DNA of 64,000 nucleotides from contig NZ_CP031357.1 in NCBI RefSeq assembly GCF_003355455.1, forward strand, positions 1,652,501 through 1,716,500, given 5' to 3'. A model generated the notes under the pieces. That model did no database searches, was not told the DNA's origin, and saw nothing but the letters and a program-made list of their open reading frames with translations. Positions 9,358 through 18,653 of this stretch are shown one piece after another. This stretch comes from Erythrobacter aureus. GTDB taxonomy: Bacteria; Pseudomonadota; Alphaproteobacteria; Sphingomonadales; Sphingomonadaceae. Position 1 is the stretch's first letter, and each line of letters begins with the position of its first letter. The position numbers and the translations under genes were made by a program.

Positions 9358-9931
9358 ACCGCCGCTCGGCTTCCTCCAGGGCCACCGGGTCGTTGACGTT
9401 GAAAAACGGATCGCAACTGGGTTCGGTCTCCCATTCGACGGTCACCACATTGACGCGATGCGCAAACCCCCTCAGCGATTGCCCGCCCTTTCCCAGATAC
9501 TCCGTCAGCGCGCCGCGATCCGCGCGCCAGAGCGTGGCCAGCGGCTGTTCGCGCCCGAGGCTCGTTGGCATTGCGGCCCCGCGATCGCCGATGGCCGCTG
9601 ACAGGCGCGCAACGAGGTCGTTGGGTAGGAAAGGCTGGTCGCAGCCTATCACCAGAACATACGCGCGTTTTGTTGCCAGAGCGAAATCGAAGGCGCTCGC
9701 CAAAGCGCTGATGGGTCCGATTCCGGTATGACGGTCGATCAACAGGGGGAACTCCTGGTCGAGCAACTGACTGTCATGGCGGACAGCCAACGCGACCTGA
9801 TCCGACCAAGCCGTGGCCCAGTCACACGCGTGTCTGAGGAGTGTTGCCCCACCCAGCATGCGCAGCGGTTTGGAACCGCCCATGCGCTTTCCAAGCCCGC
9901 CGCAAGCAATGACGATGCCCGGTTTTACCAT
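9338..9931 (-). CDS. mobA: Molybdenum cofactor guanylyltransferase
   Basis: Attaches GMP to Mo-molybdopterin to make the bis-MGD form required by NarG-type enzymes. 197 aa with the nucleotide-binding N-terminus IACGGLGKRMGGSKPL (the family pattern is usually LAGGxSxRMGxxK, so the second residue group is slightly atypical) and the metal-binding VIGCDQPFLP. Convergent with moeA, overlapping by 20 nt. Its presence completes the path from GTP to bis-MGD except for MoeB. Confidence 0.9.
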   Translation of the reverse strand: MVKPGIVIACGGLGKRMGGSKPLRMLGGATLLRHACDWATAWSDQVALAVRHDSQLLDQEFPLLIDRHTGIGPISALASAFDFALATKRAYVLVIGCDQPFLPNDLVARLSAAIGDRGAAMPTSLGREQPLATLWRADRGALTEYLGKGGQSLRGFAHRVNVVTVEWETEPSCDPFFNVNDPVALEEAERRFRRTRR

Positions 9932-10313
9932 CTGATATCAGCGAGCCGCTTCATGCCATGCAGACTTTCCTATGCGGCTATCGCGTCGCCGCAGTCACCG
10001 AGTTCACCAGCGAGGAAAGCGACCTCCCTATCGAGTGCCCCTGCCTAATTTTCTGCGCGATATAAACGTATATCGGATGATCAGAAAGACTTTCGCAGGG
10101 AGATCGGGACCAGGCAATGGGGTTCCGATACTCTGTCTTCACTTGGTGAAGAGGGGCGATCCACGCGGTGGTCAAACCTGCAGGGTAAGAGGCTTCAGGC
10201 GCGGCTCTTCGAAATCGACGCCACTCCTCACGGTTCGCTAGTAATTTCACTAGAGACCGGTTTACCATAAGGTTTCAAACTACTGACATATGCCGTCCGG
10301 ATAGGAGAACCGG
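9932..10313. other. Intergenic region between mobA and the GGDEF-EAL gene
   Basis: No convincing gene. A 96-codon minus-strand frame (9978-10268) has no recognisable domain and no clear ribosome site. A perfect inverted repeat, CGATATA-AACG-TATATCG, lies at 10058-10075; it could be an operator for one of the flanking, divergently oriented genes, but it matches no motif I can name. An AGGAG at 10303-10307 serves the downstream GTG start. Confidence 0.5.
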
Positions 10314-12401
10314 GTGACAGCTTTGCGGCGCATCGACAGAATAATCGGCTTCGAATCCGACAATGCGATTGCTGTGGAATTCGGTCGCGAACGCATCAGG
10401 TCGGTGCGCAAGATCATACATCTTTACTACCTTGCGATCCTCGCTCCATTCGTGGGAGTTGCCTGGGTCAAATGGGATCATCCGGCAACCAGGCTGGTTG
10501 GCATGATCTTGCTAATCGCAGTCGCCTTGCGTTTTCGGCACTGGATGGTGCCGCAGCCATCCGGAAAATCCGAAGATGTAAATCCCATAGCCGCGCGGAT
10601 CACAGGGGGGATGGTGATCCTCCTTTCCTGCGCGCAGACATATTTTTATCTATCGGTCGCTTTCGCCATCGCTGCTGCATCCCCACAGGGTGTAGGGTGG
10701 TTGCAGGTCTTGGGCTTAGGGCTGCTCACGGCCCTCGCTCAGGGCGCTGCCCTCACAGGGATAATTTTCGCATCGAGAGTGATCTTCTTCTGTTTCGTGC
10801 TGCCGCTGGTATTGGCTATCCTCTATCTTTTTGCGGCCGAAAACCTGGTTGCCTCCTCGGCGGTGGTCGTGCTCACCGCGGTCAGTTTCTACCTCGCGGA
10901 GACCAGCCACAAGATGCAGCTGCGCCTGTTCAAGGCTCAGTACGATGCGGATCAGGCGCTTTTGCGGATGGAAAAGGTCAATCTCGAACTGACCGACGCG
11001 CGCAGGAATGTTCAGCACCGGGCGGAGTATGACGATCTTACTGGGGTGAGAAACCGGTTTGCCTTCATCCGGGATGTGGAAGAGATTCTGGCAGACGGGC
11101 GCTGCGGGCTACTGGCTCTGGTCGATCTCGACCGGTTCAAGCCGATCAACGATCTATATGGCCATCACGCCGGTGACCAGGTGCTCCGCTATGTTGCCCG
11201 GCGATTGCAGCGTGTCGTGCCGCCCCACGCCATTGTGGGGCGCCTGGGTGGAGACGAATTCGGATTGTTCGTCAGCGCTCCCGATTGTGTAAACGAGCTG
11301 TCGAGCCTGGTGGCGATGTGCGATCGGGCGCTCGATCATCTGCGCAGACCCATCCGGCTTTCGAACACTGTGGTCAGGGTGGGAGCAAGTGCCGGCGCTC
11401 GCCTGGTCGCATCGGACACGACCGATGTCGGTCAGGCGCTTCGCGAGGCTGACGTGGCCCTGTATGTCGCCAAACGCGAAGGGGACGAGACAACCAAGCT
11501 TTTCGATCAGAAGATCAGCGACGAAACCTTGCGTACCCACGCGATCGAGGCTGAGCTGATAAAGCTGGACTCGGACGAGTACCTGTCGCTCGCTTACCAG
11601 CCGATAGTGAACCTCCGGACGGGCGATCTGGCGTCGTTCGAAGCGCTTGCCAGATGGTACCACCCCACGCTGGGTGAAGTTTCGCCGGTACAGTTCATTC
11701 CGATAGCCGAGAGGCTTGGCCGGATACGGGAGATAACGCTCACCTTGCTGGACAAAGCGTTGGAATTCGCTGCGGATTGGCAACCACCATGCCGGTTATC
11801 CTTCAACCTGAGTGCCGCGCATATCTGCGGCGAGGACGCGGCCGACGAAATCGTGGCGCTCATCTCCCGCAAGCAATTTCCCTCCAACCGCTTGCAATTC
11901 GAGATTACCGAAACCGCCATGTTGGTGAATTTCGAGGTTGCGCGAAGAAACGTTGAAATCCTGCGCCGTGCGGGATGCAGGATCGCCCTCGATGATTTCG
12001 GTGCCGGTTTCGCCTCGCTGGTCTATCTGCGCGAAATCAAATTCGACAAAGTAAAGATAGATGGTTCGCTGATCCGGGAAGCGCGGCATCCCAAGGGGCG
12101 CGACATGCTGCGCGGTGTGATCAAGATGATCGAGGCGATGAAGCTGGAAAGCGTTGCCGAATACATTGCTACGGCGGAAGACCATGAGGCGGCGCTGGCT
12201 TTGGGTGCGGGATTCGGCCAGGGTTTCTACCTCGGCCGCCCTCTATCCCGGGGCGGAGTGCTCGATTTGCTGCGCAAGCACCGATCACGCCCACCAGCCA
12301 ATATTGACAGTCTCCCGGGCCACCATGCAAGTGTGCGGGGTGCGCTCAAAACCGATGCCATGGGCAAAATGCGATTGCTCCCTGTCCTGGCAAACCGATA
12401 G
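10314..12401 (+). CDS. Membrane-bound GGDEF-EAL protein (cyclic-di-GMP turnover)
   Basis: 695 aa. About six hydrophobic segments (residues ~35-200) precede a GGDEF domain with an intact RLGGDEFGLF active site and then an EAL domain. The position where a product-inhibition RxxD site would fall reads PPHA, so feedback inhibition is probably lost. The EAL part keeps FEALARW, FNLSA, EITETA, DDFGAGFASL and K-V-K-I-D, but the EGVET segment reads EYIAT, so phosphodiesterase activity is uncertain. GTG start with AGGAG 7-11 nt upstream. Substrate and fold are known family facts; signal sensed and net activity are not visible. Confidence 0.9.
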   Translation: MTALRRIDRIIGFESDNAIAVEFGRERIRSVRKIIHLYYLAILAPFVGVAWVKWDHPATRLVGMILLIAVALRFRHWMVPQPSGKSEDVNPIAARITGGMVILLSCAQTYFYLSVAFAIAAASPQGVGWLQVLGLGLLTALAQGAALTGIIFASRVIFFCFVLPLVLAILYLFAAENLVASSAVVVLTAVSFYLAETSHKMQLRLFKAQYDADQALLRMEKVNLELTDARRNVQHRAEYDDLTGVRNRFAFIRDVEEILADGRCGLLALVDLDRFKPINDLYGHHAGDQVLRYVARRLQRVVPPHAIVGRLGGDEFGLFVSAPDCVNELSSLVAMCDRALDHLRRPIRLSNTVVRVGASAGARLVASDTTDVGQALREADVALYVAKREGDETTKLFDQKISDETLRTHAIEAELIKLDSDEYLSLAYQPIVNLRTGDLASFEALARWYHPTLGEVSPVQFIPIAERLGRIREITLTLLDKALEFAADWQPPCRLSFNLSAAHICGEDAADEIVALISRKQFPSNRLQFEITETAMLVNFEVARRNVEILRRAGCRIALDDFGAGFASLVYLREIKFDKVKIDGSLIREARHPKGRDMLRGVIKMIEAMKLESVAEYIATAEDHEAALALGAGFGQGFYLGRPLSRGGVLDLLRKHRSRPPANIDSLPGHHASVRGALKTDAMGKMRLLPVLANR

Positions 12402-12439
12402 TAAGGACACAGTCCACGCTAAGCATCGGTGTTCGGGCT

Positions 12440-13228
12440 TCAGTTTGCAGCCAGTGCCGCCCAGGTCTTTTTGCCGACCACGCCATCGGCGGAAAGGTCT
12501 TTCGATTTCTGAAAAGCGATCACCGCCCGTCTGGTAATCGGACCGAAATAACCGTCGGCGAGAATATTCAGGAGGTTCTGCATCGCGCGGACCGAGTCTC
12601 CCCGATCTCCTTGACGTAGCAACGGGCGTGCGGGGTGCACACGTGGTTCGCCCGCCGCATGGAAGCGATAGGAAGCTTCGAGCTTCTCGTCATATCTGTT
12701 GGCGCGATATGCCGGGCCGTTATAGCCGCGCGCGAATTGCGCCCAGTCACGGCGAATGAGCGCGGCGTCCAGATTGCTCGACTTCACGAAAGCGACGAAT
12801 GCGCGGAGCTGAGCAGGCTCGCCCGAGACCATGGCGGAAACGAAATCTTCGACATCGTCGAAGCCGCATATGCGATAATTATCACCCATGATCTGGAAGG
12901 CCCCCCAACTTGCCGAGCGCAACGCCGCGTCGCGATCGAGGTCGATTGCCTGGGCAAGTCGGTCGTATTCCTTCCTACCTCCCTTATATCCGCCCGGGTC
13001 TGGCTGCGAAATGGCCGGATGCGAACGGTCGTACCGGCGTTTCGTCAGGCGCGAGAAATAGTGTCTCTCGAAAAGGATCTTCGGGCGCTTGTCGGCGAGG
13101 AAACCGCCGCGACTTTCGACATCGATCACCGCGCGCACGGCCGCGACCCGGCAGCCGATGTCGCGAGCGGCTTTCTCTATGGCTTCTTCATCGAGTGGCG
13201 ATGCCGGGCCGGCAAACTGCAAGGGCAT
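12440..13228 (-). CDS. N-acetylmuramidase-like lysozyme with C-terminal peptidoglycan-binding domain
   Basis: 262 aa. Residues ~15-190 match the N-acetylmuramidase (DUF3380) fold, with a probable catalytic Glu in VIDVESRGGFL and the SWGAFQIMGDNYR segment. Residues ~200-260 form a PG_binding_1 domain (GDRGDSVRAMQNLLN, DGYFGPITRRAVIAFQ). No signal peptide is evident, a pattern seen in phage-type endolysins, but no other phage gene is nearby. Could be a remnant or a domesticated lysin. Confidence 0.85.
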   Translation of the reverse strand: MPLQFAGPASPLDEEAIEKAARDIGCRVAAVRAVIDVESRGGFLADKRPKILFERHYFSRLTKRRYDRSHPAISQPDPGGYKGGRKEYDRLAQAIDLDRDAALRSASWGAFQIMGDNYRICGFDDVEDFVSAMVSGEPAQLRAFVAFVKSSNLDAALIRRDWAQFARGYNGPAYRANRYDEKLEASYRFHAAGEPRVHPARPLLRQGDRGDSVRAMQNLLNILADGYFGPITRRAVIAFQKSKDLSADGVVGKKTWAALAAN

Positions 13229-13518
13229 GGCTTTTCTCCATCCAGCGTGTGTCCGAGACGACCGGCGTGAGGCAAATGCCCACCCGGTTCATCTCGGTGC
13301 GACTCGTGATGACGCCCCTTCGGCGTGTAGGAAAGCGGCCCGATCGCCTGGCAGGGCTTGCGACGGCGCGGCTGGATCATCTTGCGAGAACCGGCCGCAT
13401 TTACTCCAGGCGATTGCGCGATGCTGGGTGAGCTTTCCCGGCTCGAACTTATGCCAAGAACCGATAAAGCACTGCGAGGTTCATCGTCGAGGCGACGATA
13501 TGAACAGCCCGGATCACA

Positions 13519-15030
13519 TCAATCGACGTCCCAGATAGCGATATCGTCACCGTTACGGTGAATCGATCCGCTCGTTCCGACAGGCTCCGCCTTTCCATCG
13601 GTAAAGAAGGCGATCGTCTCTACATCGTCGGCGGAAATGCGGGCAAGGGTTCGAGCCCCCTCGGGTGTCCGTGCAATGACGACGCCCGATCGCGGCACTC
13701 CGCCGCGATCGTAATGCACCGTATAGGTTTCGACGGTGGCGGGGCCGCTATAGTGTTCATCGAGAGACGGGATCTCCCTGCGCCCTCGGTCCGCCTCCGC
13801 TTGGTAATCGAAATCCTGCGGGAATTGCGCGTCGGTGGGACATCCGGACAGAAGGATCGTATGGTTGTGCGTGGCATAGCCGCCATTGGCGAATAGCAGG
13901 CCCCTATCCGCCGTTCCGCGAAGGACCTCGACCATCGCGGCAACGGCGTGGCTCATATAATTGCCGATCGGCCCACCGCCGAAAGTGAGCCCGCCGAAGA
14001 CGGTGGCCGGCTTGTCGACCGGCCATTCGAGGACGCGGCGGGCCATCTTCGGCACGCAGGGAAAACAGCTATAGAGTTCGACATGCGCGAGATCGCCCAC
14101 CGTGACGGCGTTCAGTTCCATCGTTTTCTCCAGCGAGACCACCAGGCTGGGCGATGCATCGTAGCGATCGCGTTCGAGAAAATTGCCGCTTTCGTGCGCG
14201 GCTGCGCCGTAACCGACATAGACAAGACGATCGCTCACGATTCCCCGTCGTCTGGCTTCGGCAAGCGAGGTCATGATGAAGCCGGCGCCCTGGTTGACCG
14301 AGGCATTGGCGACCTGCAGCTTGGTGTAGGGGAAGGCGATCGGTCGGTTGTTCTCGGACGGCGTGACGATGTCTTCGGCCGTGACGGGAGTACGGATCCA
14401 TGCCCCTTCGTTCGTGGCCGCGACCTCGCTCATTCGCGCCCATATCTGGCCGCTCTCGGCCTGTCCTTCGGCGAGGGATTGGCCATATGCGGCGCGGCCT
14501 GCATTTTCGTATAACGGATAAACATCGGTCGGGACGACCAAACCATAGCTTTGTGCATAGCCCTTGCGCACGCGGTGCGTCGCATCGCGCAGGGCATTGG
14601 GTTTTTCGCCAGTCGCGTCCTTTTTCATGGCGACAAGCCCGGCTGCGGTGCGGAGAGCTTCGCCGCCGGTAACGGCGCAGATCTTCGCGTCCCCCCGACC
14701 GATCCGGTTGGCCGCCTCGTTCAGCAACAGGATCGGGCTGTCGCCATTGGGCATGGCGGTCTGCATGCGGTGGGACGGATCGATCCCGAGGCTGTCTGCC
14801 ACCTTTTCATCGACGGGGTTGAGTTGCGGCCAGCCGAGCTGTGCGACCACGGCCAGCGAATCGCAATCGGCAAGCAGGCCGTGTCCGGCATTCGCATTCG
14901 CATCGGCGCGGCGCAGCGCCTCGGCCATCAGGCCCACAGGATCGAGGCCGTCGCCGGGCTGTTCGGGCCGGTCGTTGATCTGCCCCACGCCGACGATGAC
15001 GGGAATTCTATCGGGGTCCTGATCTGGCAC
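13519..15030 (-). CDS. Thiolase-superfamily protein (acetyl-CoA acetyltransferase-like), probably without nucleophilic Cys
   Basis: 503 aa. N-terminus RIPVIVGVGQINDRP and C-terminal TFGGGPIGNYMSHA place it in the thiolase-like/SCP-x group. Where the acylated cysteine normally sits, the sequence reads MPNGDSPILLLNEAA, with no Cys. The late region has ELYSCFPCVP instead of the usual NEAF-type motif. It may therefore be a non-classical thiolase or use other chemistry. The C-terminal ~90 residues look like an added domain. Transcribed alone, with tRNA-Gln behind its start. Confidence 0.8.
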   Translation of the reverse strand: MPDQDPDRIPVIVGVGQINDRPEQPGDGLDPVGLMAEALRRADANANAGHGLLADCDSLAVVAQLGWPQLNPVDEKVADSLGIDPSHRMQTAMPNGDSPILLLNEAANRIGRGDAKICAVTGGEALRTAAGLVAMKKDATGEKPNALRDATHRVRKGYAQSYGLVVPTDVYPLYENAGRAAYGQSLAEGQAESGQIWARMSEVAATNEGAWIRTPVTAEDIVTPSENNRPIAFPYTKLQVANASVNQGAGFIMTSLAEARRRGIVSDRLVYVGYGAAAHESGNFLERDRYDASPSLVVSLEKTMELNAVTVGDLAHVELYSCFPCVPKMARRVLEWPVDKPATVFGGLTFGGGPIGNYMSHAVAAMVEVLRGTADRGLLFANGGYATHNHTILLSGCPTDAQFPQDFDYQAEADRGRREIPSLDEHYSGPATVETYTVHYDRGGVPRSGVVIARTPEGARTLARISADDVETIAFFTDGKAEPVGTSGSIHRNGDDIAIWDVD

Positions 15031-15099
15031 GTAAGCTCTCCTCTCGCTGCCATGCGTAGCAAGCGGGTTTCAAGCTGCAACCGAAAGTTCAAAGGGAGC

Positions 15100-15174
15100 T
15101 GGCTGGGGTGGCAGGGATCGAACCTGCGAATGTCGGTACCAAAAACCGATGCCTTACCACTTGGCTACACCCCA
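15100..15174 (-). tRNA. tRNA-Gln (TTG)
   Basis: Minus-strand cloverleaf beginning TGGGGTGTAGCCAAGTGGTA. The acceptor TGGGGTG pairs with CACCCCA, the anticodon loop carries TTG, and the T-arm is GGTTCGATCC. CCA is encoded (15100-15102). It lies between the thiolase-like gene and the transporter gene, with no sign of an integrated element. Confidence 0.95.
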
Positions 15175-15188
15175 GCAGGTGCGCGCCC

Positions 15189-16598
15189 CTATAGCGTGTC
15201 CGGCGCGGAAGGGAAGGGGGTGGGCTCGGATTGCATGCGTCGTTCGGCAAGCTCGCCTTCGAATCGCGCAATCGTCCGGCGGTCGAGCTTGTAGAAGAAC
15301 ATCGCAACGCCAGCGGGAATGATGATTGCGGCGGGTACTATCGCGAAGGCGAGGTCGATACCGAACTTCGCCGAATCGGTCTGCACAGCCCCCGCCTCGA
15401 ACCCGGTCAGCGCGAACAGCATACCCGGCAACGCCGCCCCGACCGCCACACCGGTCTTGATCGCAAAAACCGCGCCCGACACGGCTAGGCCGGTCATCTG
15501 GCGGCCCGTCGACCAGTCGAGATATTCGGCAATGTCGGTAAACATCGAATAAGCGAGCATCATCATCATGCCGAGGCCCACCCCAACGAACACTTGCGCG
15601 ATCGTTTGCGGCCAGATCGCGTCAAGCGGCATCAGATGGAAGATCGCAATCGCAGCGACTTCGACCGATCCGGCGAAGATCAGGAGATGGGCCTTGTCGA
15701 ACCGGCGCGCCATCGATGCCGCGAAAACGACACCGGCCAACTGGCCCACTGCGAAGGCTGTGTAGAAGAGACCGATCCTGTCGAGAAACAGGAAGATTGG
15801 CGTGCCATCGTCGCCCGCCACATAGCGGAACCAGAACAGTGCACTGCTCGCGCGCGAGGCGAGGGCTACCGGGGTCAGCATCGCGGCGACGGCAACGGCT
15901 ATCCAGGCTGGCGTGCGGACGAGCAATCTCACATCGTCGCGAATGCGCCCATTGGTCCGGGCCGGTGGAATTCTCTCTCTGCTCGAGGCGAATGCGATCA
16001 GCAGCGAGAGCGATCCGGCACCGGCGATAATGAACATCGTCAGCATGATTCCGCGCCGCTCGTCTCCCGCGCCCAACTCACGTACCAGCGTTGTCGCGAT
16101 AACCGCCACCGCCACCACGGCCAAAGCGGAGAAAACCATGCGGTAGGCGGCGAAGGACGAGCGTGTATCGGCGTTGGGAGATACCACCCCCATCAGCGCC
16201 GAATAAGGCACATTGGTTGCGGTGAATGCGACCATCGTCAGCGTATAGGTCACATAAGCCCATACGAGCATTCCATTTTTCGACATGTCGGGTGCCGCGA
16301 AGATTGCCGCGCCGAACAGGCCGAAGGGAACCGCGCCCCACAGCAGATAGGGGCGATAGCGCCCCCACCGGCTGCGTGTCCGGTCTCCGATCGCGCCCAT
16401 TACCGGGTCGGTTATGGCATCGAAGAACTTTGTCAGCAGCAGCATGAGGCCCATCGCCGCCGGGCCAACACCGCCCAGCTCCACGAAAAAATAGAGCAGG
16501 TAGATGTTGAAGAAGTTGATGTAGAAGGACGATGCGAGATCGCCGATCCCGTACCCGATCTTCTCCAGTCGCCCGGCGGCGGGGATCGGCTTACTCAC
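15189..16598 (-). CDS. GPH-family (MelB-like) sugar/cation symporter, MFS
   Basis: 469 aa with about 12 hydrophobic segments. The N-terminal KIGYGIGDLASSFYINFFN, the loop DPVMGAIGDRTRSRWGRYRP and the following YLLWGAVPFG are typical of the glycoside-pentoside-hexuronide:cation symporter family. No sugar-utilisation genes are adjacent, so substrate cannot be inferred. Confidence 0.9.
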   Translation of the reverse strand: MSKPIPAAGRLEKIGYGIGDLASSFYINFFNIYLLYFFVELGGVGPAAMGLMLLLTKFFDAITDPVMGAIGDRTRSRWGRYRPYLLWGAVPFGLFGAAIFAAPDMSKNGMLVWAYVTYTLTMVAFTATNVPYSALMGVVSPNADTRSSFAAYRMVFSALAVVAVAVIATTLVRELGAGDERRGIMLTMFIIAGAGSLSLLIAFASSRERIPPARTNGRIRDDVRLLVRTPAWIAVAVAAMLTPVALASRASSALFWFRYVAGDDGTPIFLFLDRIGLFYTAFAVGQLAGVVFAASMARRFDKAHLLIFAGSVEVAAIAIFHLMPLDAIWPQTIAQVFVGVGLGMMMMLAYSMFTDIAEYLDWSTGRQMTGLAVSGAVFAIKTGVAVGAALPGMLFALTGFEAGAVQTDSAKFGIDLAFAIVPAAIIIPAGVAMFFYKLDRRTIARFEGELAERRMQSEPTPFPSAPDTL

Positions 16599-16667
16599 AA
16601 CTCGGTTCTCCCATGAAACCTATTGGGAGGTCATGGAAGGCGCGAAGTCAAGTCCGCGGCGGTGCGA

Positions 16668-17519
16668 TCAATATCGCTTGTCTTCGAAATCTGCGGCCGA
16701 ATGGCGTTCGCGTAGCTGTTCGTCATCCTCGCCCCAGATTTTGTTGACGATGCGTCCGCGCCGCACTGCCGGGCGCTTGGCGATCTGTCTCACCCAGCGT
16801 TCCACATGTGTGTATTCCTGGATGGAAAGGAAGGTCTTCGCTTCGCCATAAATTTCGCCGAAAACGAAGGGAGCGATCCATGGATAGGCGGCGATGTCGG
16901 CGATCGTGTAATCCTTGCCGCCCAGGAATTCGCTTTCCGCCAGGCGTTTGTCGACGACGTCGAACAGGCGTTTGGTTTCCATCGCATAGCGATTGATCGG
17001 ATATTCGTATTTCTCCGGAGCATAGGCGTAGAAATGGCCGAAGCCGCCGCCGATGAAGGGCGCGCTGCCGACCTGCCAGAACAGCCAGCTCAGCACTTCC
17101 GCGCGGCTGCGGTCGGTGGGCAGGAAAGCGCCGAATTTTTCGGCCAGATGTATCAGGATCGCACCGCTTTCGAACACGCGCAGGGGCTCGCTGCCGCTGC
17201 GGTCGAGCAGGGCGGGGATCTTCGAATTGGGATTGAGGCCGACGAAGCCCGAACCGAACTGGTCGCCATCGCCGATATCGATCGTCCAGGCATCGTATTC
17301 GGCGCCCGCATGGCCCGCCTCGAGCAATTCCTCGAACATGATCGTTGCCTTCACCCCGTTGGGCGTGGCGAGCGAATAGAGCTGGAAATCGTGCTGACCG
17401 ACAGGCAGCTCCTTCTCCTCGCGCGCACCGGATGTGGGGCGGTTTATCCTGGCGAAGCGGCCACCGTTTTCGGCGTCGTGGGTCCAGACTTCGGGCGGGG
17501 TATAGGTGGGATCGGCCAA
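16668..17519 (-). CDS. yghU: Glutathione S-transferase family disulfide-bond oxidoreductase, YghU-type
   Basis: 283 aa. The extended N-terminus (YTPPEVWTHDAENGGRFARI) ahead of a thioredoxin-like domain (FQLYSLATPNGVKATIMFEE) and the NPNSKIPALLDR segment are diagnostic of the YghU/Ure2p-like subfamily, which binds two glutathiones and has disulfide-bond reductase activity. The C-terminal helical GST domain follows (YTIADIAAYPWIAPF). Monocistronic by appearance. Confidence 0.9.
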   Translation of the reverse strand: MADPTYTPPEVWTHDAENGGRFARINRPTSGAREEKELPVGQHDFQLYSLATPNGVKATIMFEELLEAGHAGAEYDAWTIDIGDGDQFGSGFVGLNPNSKIPALLDRSGSEPLRVFESGAILIHLAEKFGAFLPTDRSRAEVLSWLFWQVGSAPFIGGGFGHFYAYAPEKYEYPINRYAMETKRLFDVVDKRLAESEFLGGKDYTIADIAAYPWIAPFVFGEIYGEAKTFLSIQEYTHVERWVRQIAKRPAVRRGRIVNKIWGEDDEQLRERHSAADFEDKRY

Positions 17520-17613
17520 ACTCGTTCTCCTTTGGGCGGGATGGCTAGTTCACCCTGCCATTCGTCACAAGGTGGGGAACCGTCACTGCGATCCCACGGT
17601 TGTTCCCTACGCT

Positions 17614-18615
17614 ATGACGAAGCTCATCTATGTCGACGACGATCTGCCCGGGATCACCCGCAAGGGTGCGGGAAAGGGATGGGCCTATTACGATGCCGAA
17701 GGCCGGCTGATTACCGATCCGCAGGAGAAGCAACGGCTCAACGCAATTGCGCTGCCCCCAGCCTATAGCGATGCCTGGTTCTGCCCTGCGCCCAACGGTC
17801 ATATCCTTGCCACCGGCGTAGATGCCAAGGGCCGCAAGCAATATCGCTATCATCCCGATTTCCGCGCGGCGCGAGAGGGCGAGAAGTTCGACAGCTGCGT
17901 CACCTTCGGCAGCCTGCTGCCGCTGGTGCGCAAACGTGTAGAAGACGATCTGCGGGGCCGCAAGCTGACGCGCGAGCGGGCGGTCGCCAGTGTTGTCCGC
18001 CTGCTCGATCTCGGCGCGGTGCGGGTCGGGAACGAGGGGTATGCACAGCGCAACCGGAGCTTCGGGGCAACCACCCTGCGGAAGCGCCATGCGGAGCTAA
18101 CGGGCAGGACACTGCGGCTGCGCTACAAGGGCAAGGGCGGCAAGCTGCGTGAAGTAACCCTGTCGGATGGCAGTTTGACGCGGCTTGTGCGCAAGATGCA
18201 GGATCTGCCCGGCCAGAACCTGTTCAAATATGTGGACGAGGACGGAGATGTCCAGGCGGTGGGCTCGTCCGACGTCAACGAATATCTTGCCGAAACCATG
18301 GGCGAGCGGTTCACGGCCAAGAATTTCCGCACCTGGCATGGCAGCGTGATGGCGTTTCAGTGCCTGCTCGAAGGCGAAGGGAAACTGCCGATCAAGGCGC
18401 TGCTCGATTGCGTCGCGGACAGGCTCGGCAATACTCCCGCGGTCACCCGCAAGAGCTATATCCATCCTGCCGTGATCGATCTGGTCGAACGGCAGGAAGA
18501 ATGGCGCGCCGATATACGTCTGCCACGAGCGACCAAATGGTTGAGGCCCGAGGAGCGCGGGCTGATCGAGTTGCTTCAGAATAGTCCTGCGGCGGCGGTA
18601 TTGCTGGCGGCCTAA
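17614..18615 (+). CDS. DNA topoisomerase IB (poxvirus-like)
   Basis: 333 aa. Relaxes supercoils through a 3'-phosphotyrosine intermediate. The N-terminal domain begins LIYVDDDLPGITRKGAGKGW. The catalytic part contains LGAVRVGNEGYA (active-site Arg), LRLRYKGKGGK (Lys), FRTWHGSVMAF and the Tyr near residue 280 in TRKSYIHP. The open frame extends 36 codons upstream, but ATG 17614 gives the usual N-terminus. Such genes are common in alphaproteobacteria. Confidence 0.92.
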   Translation: MTKLIYVDDDLPGITRKGAGKGWAYYDAEGRLITDPQEKQRLNAIALPPAYSDAWFCPAPNGHILATGVDAKGRKQYRYHPDFRAAREGEKFDSCVTFGSLLPLVRKRVEDDLRGRKLTRERAVASVVRLLDLGAVRVGNEGYAQRNRSFGATTLRKRHAELTGRTLRLRYKGKGGKLREVTLSDGSLTRLVRKMQDLPGQNLFKYVDEDGDVQAVGSSDVNEYLAETMGERFTAKNFRTWHGSVMAFQCLLEGEGKLPIKALLDCVADRLGNTPAVTRKSYIHPAVIDLVERQEEWRADIRLPRATKWLRPEERGLIELLQNSPAAAVLLAA

Positions 18616-18653
18616 AACTTCTTGCGGATTTTCGTCTTAAAGAATAATCGAGC

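Noticed and set aside
9978..10268. 96-codon minus-strand ORF between mobA and the GGDEF-EAL gene.
   Set aside because: No recognisable domain, no clear ribosome site and amino-acid composition typical of chance frames in GC-rich DNA.
13229..13518. Open frames between the muramidase and thiolase-like genes.
   Set aside because: Short, without domain, ribosome site or signal features; nothing supportable in this spacer.
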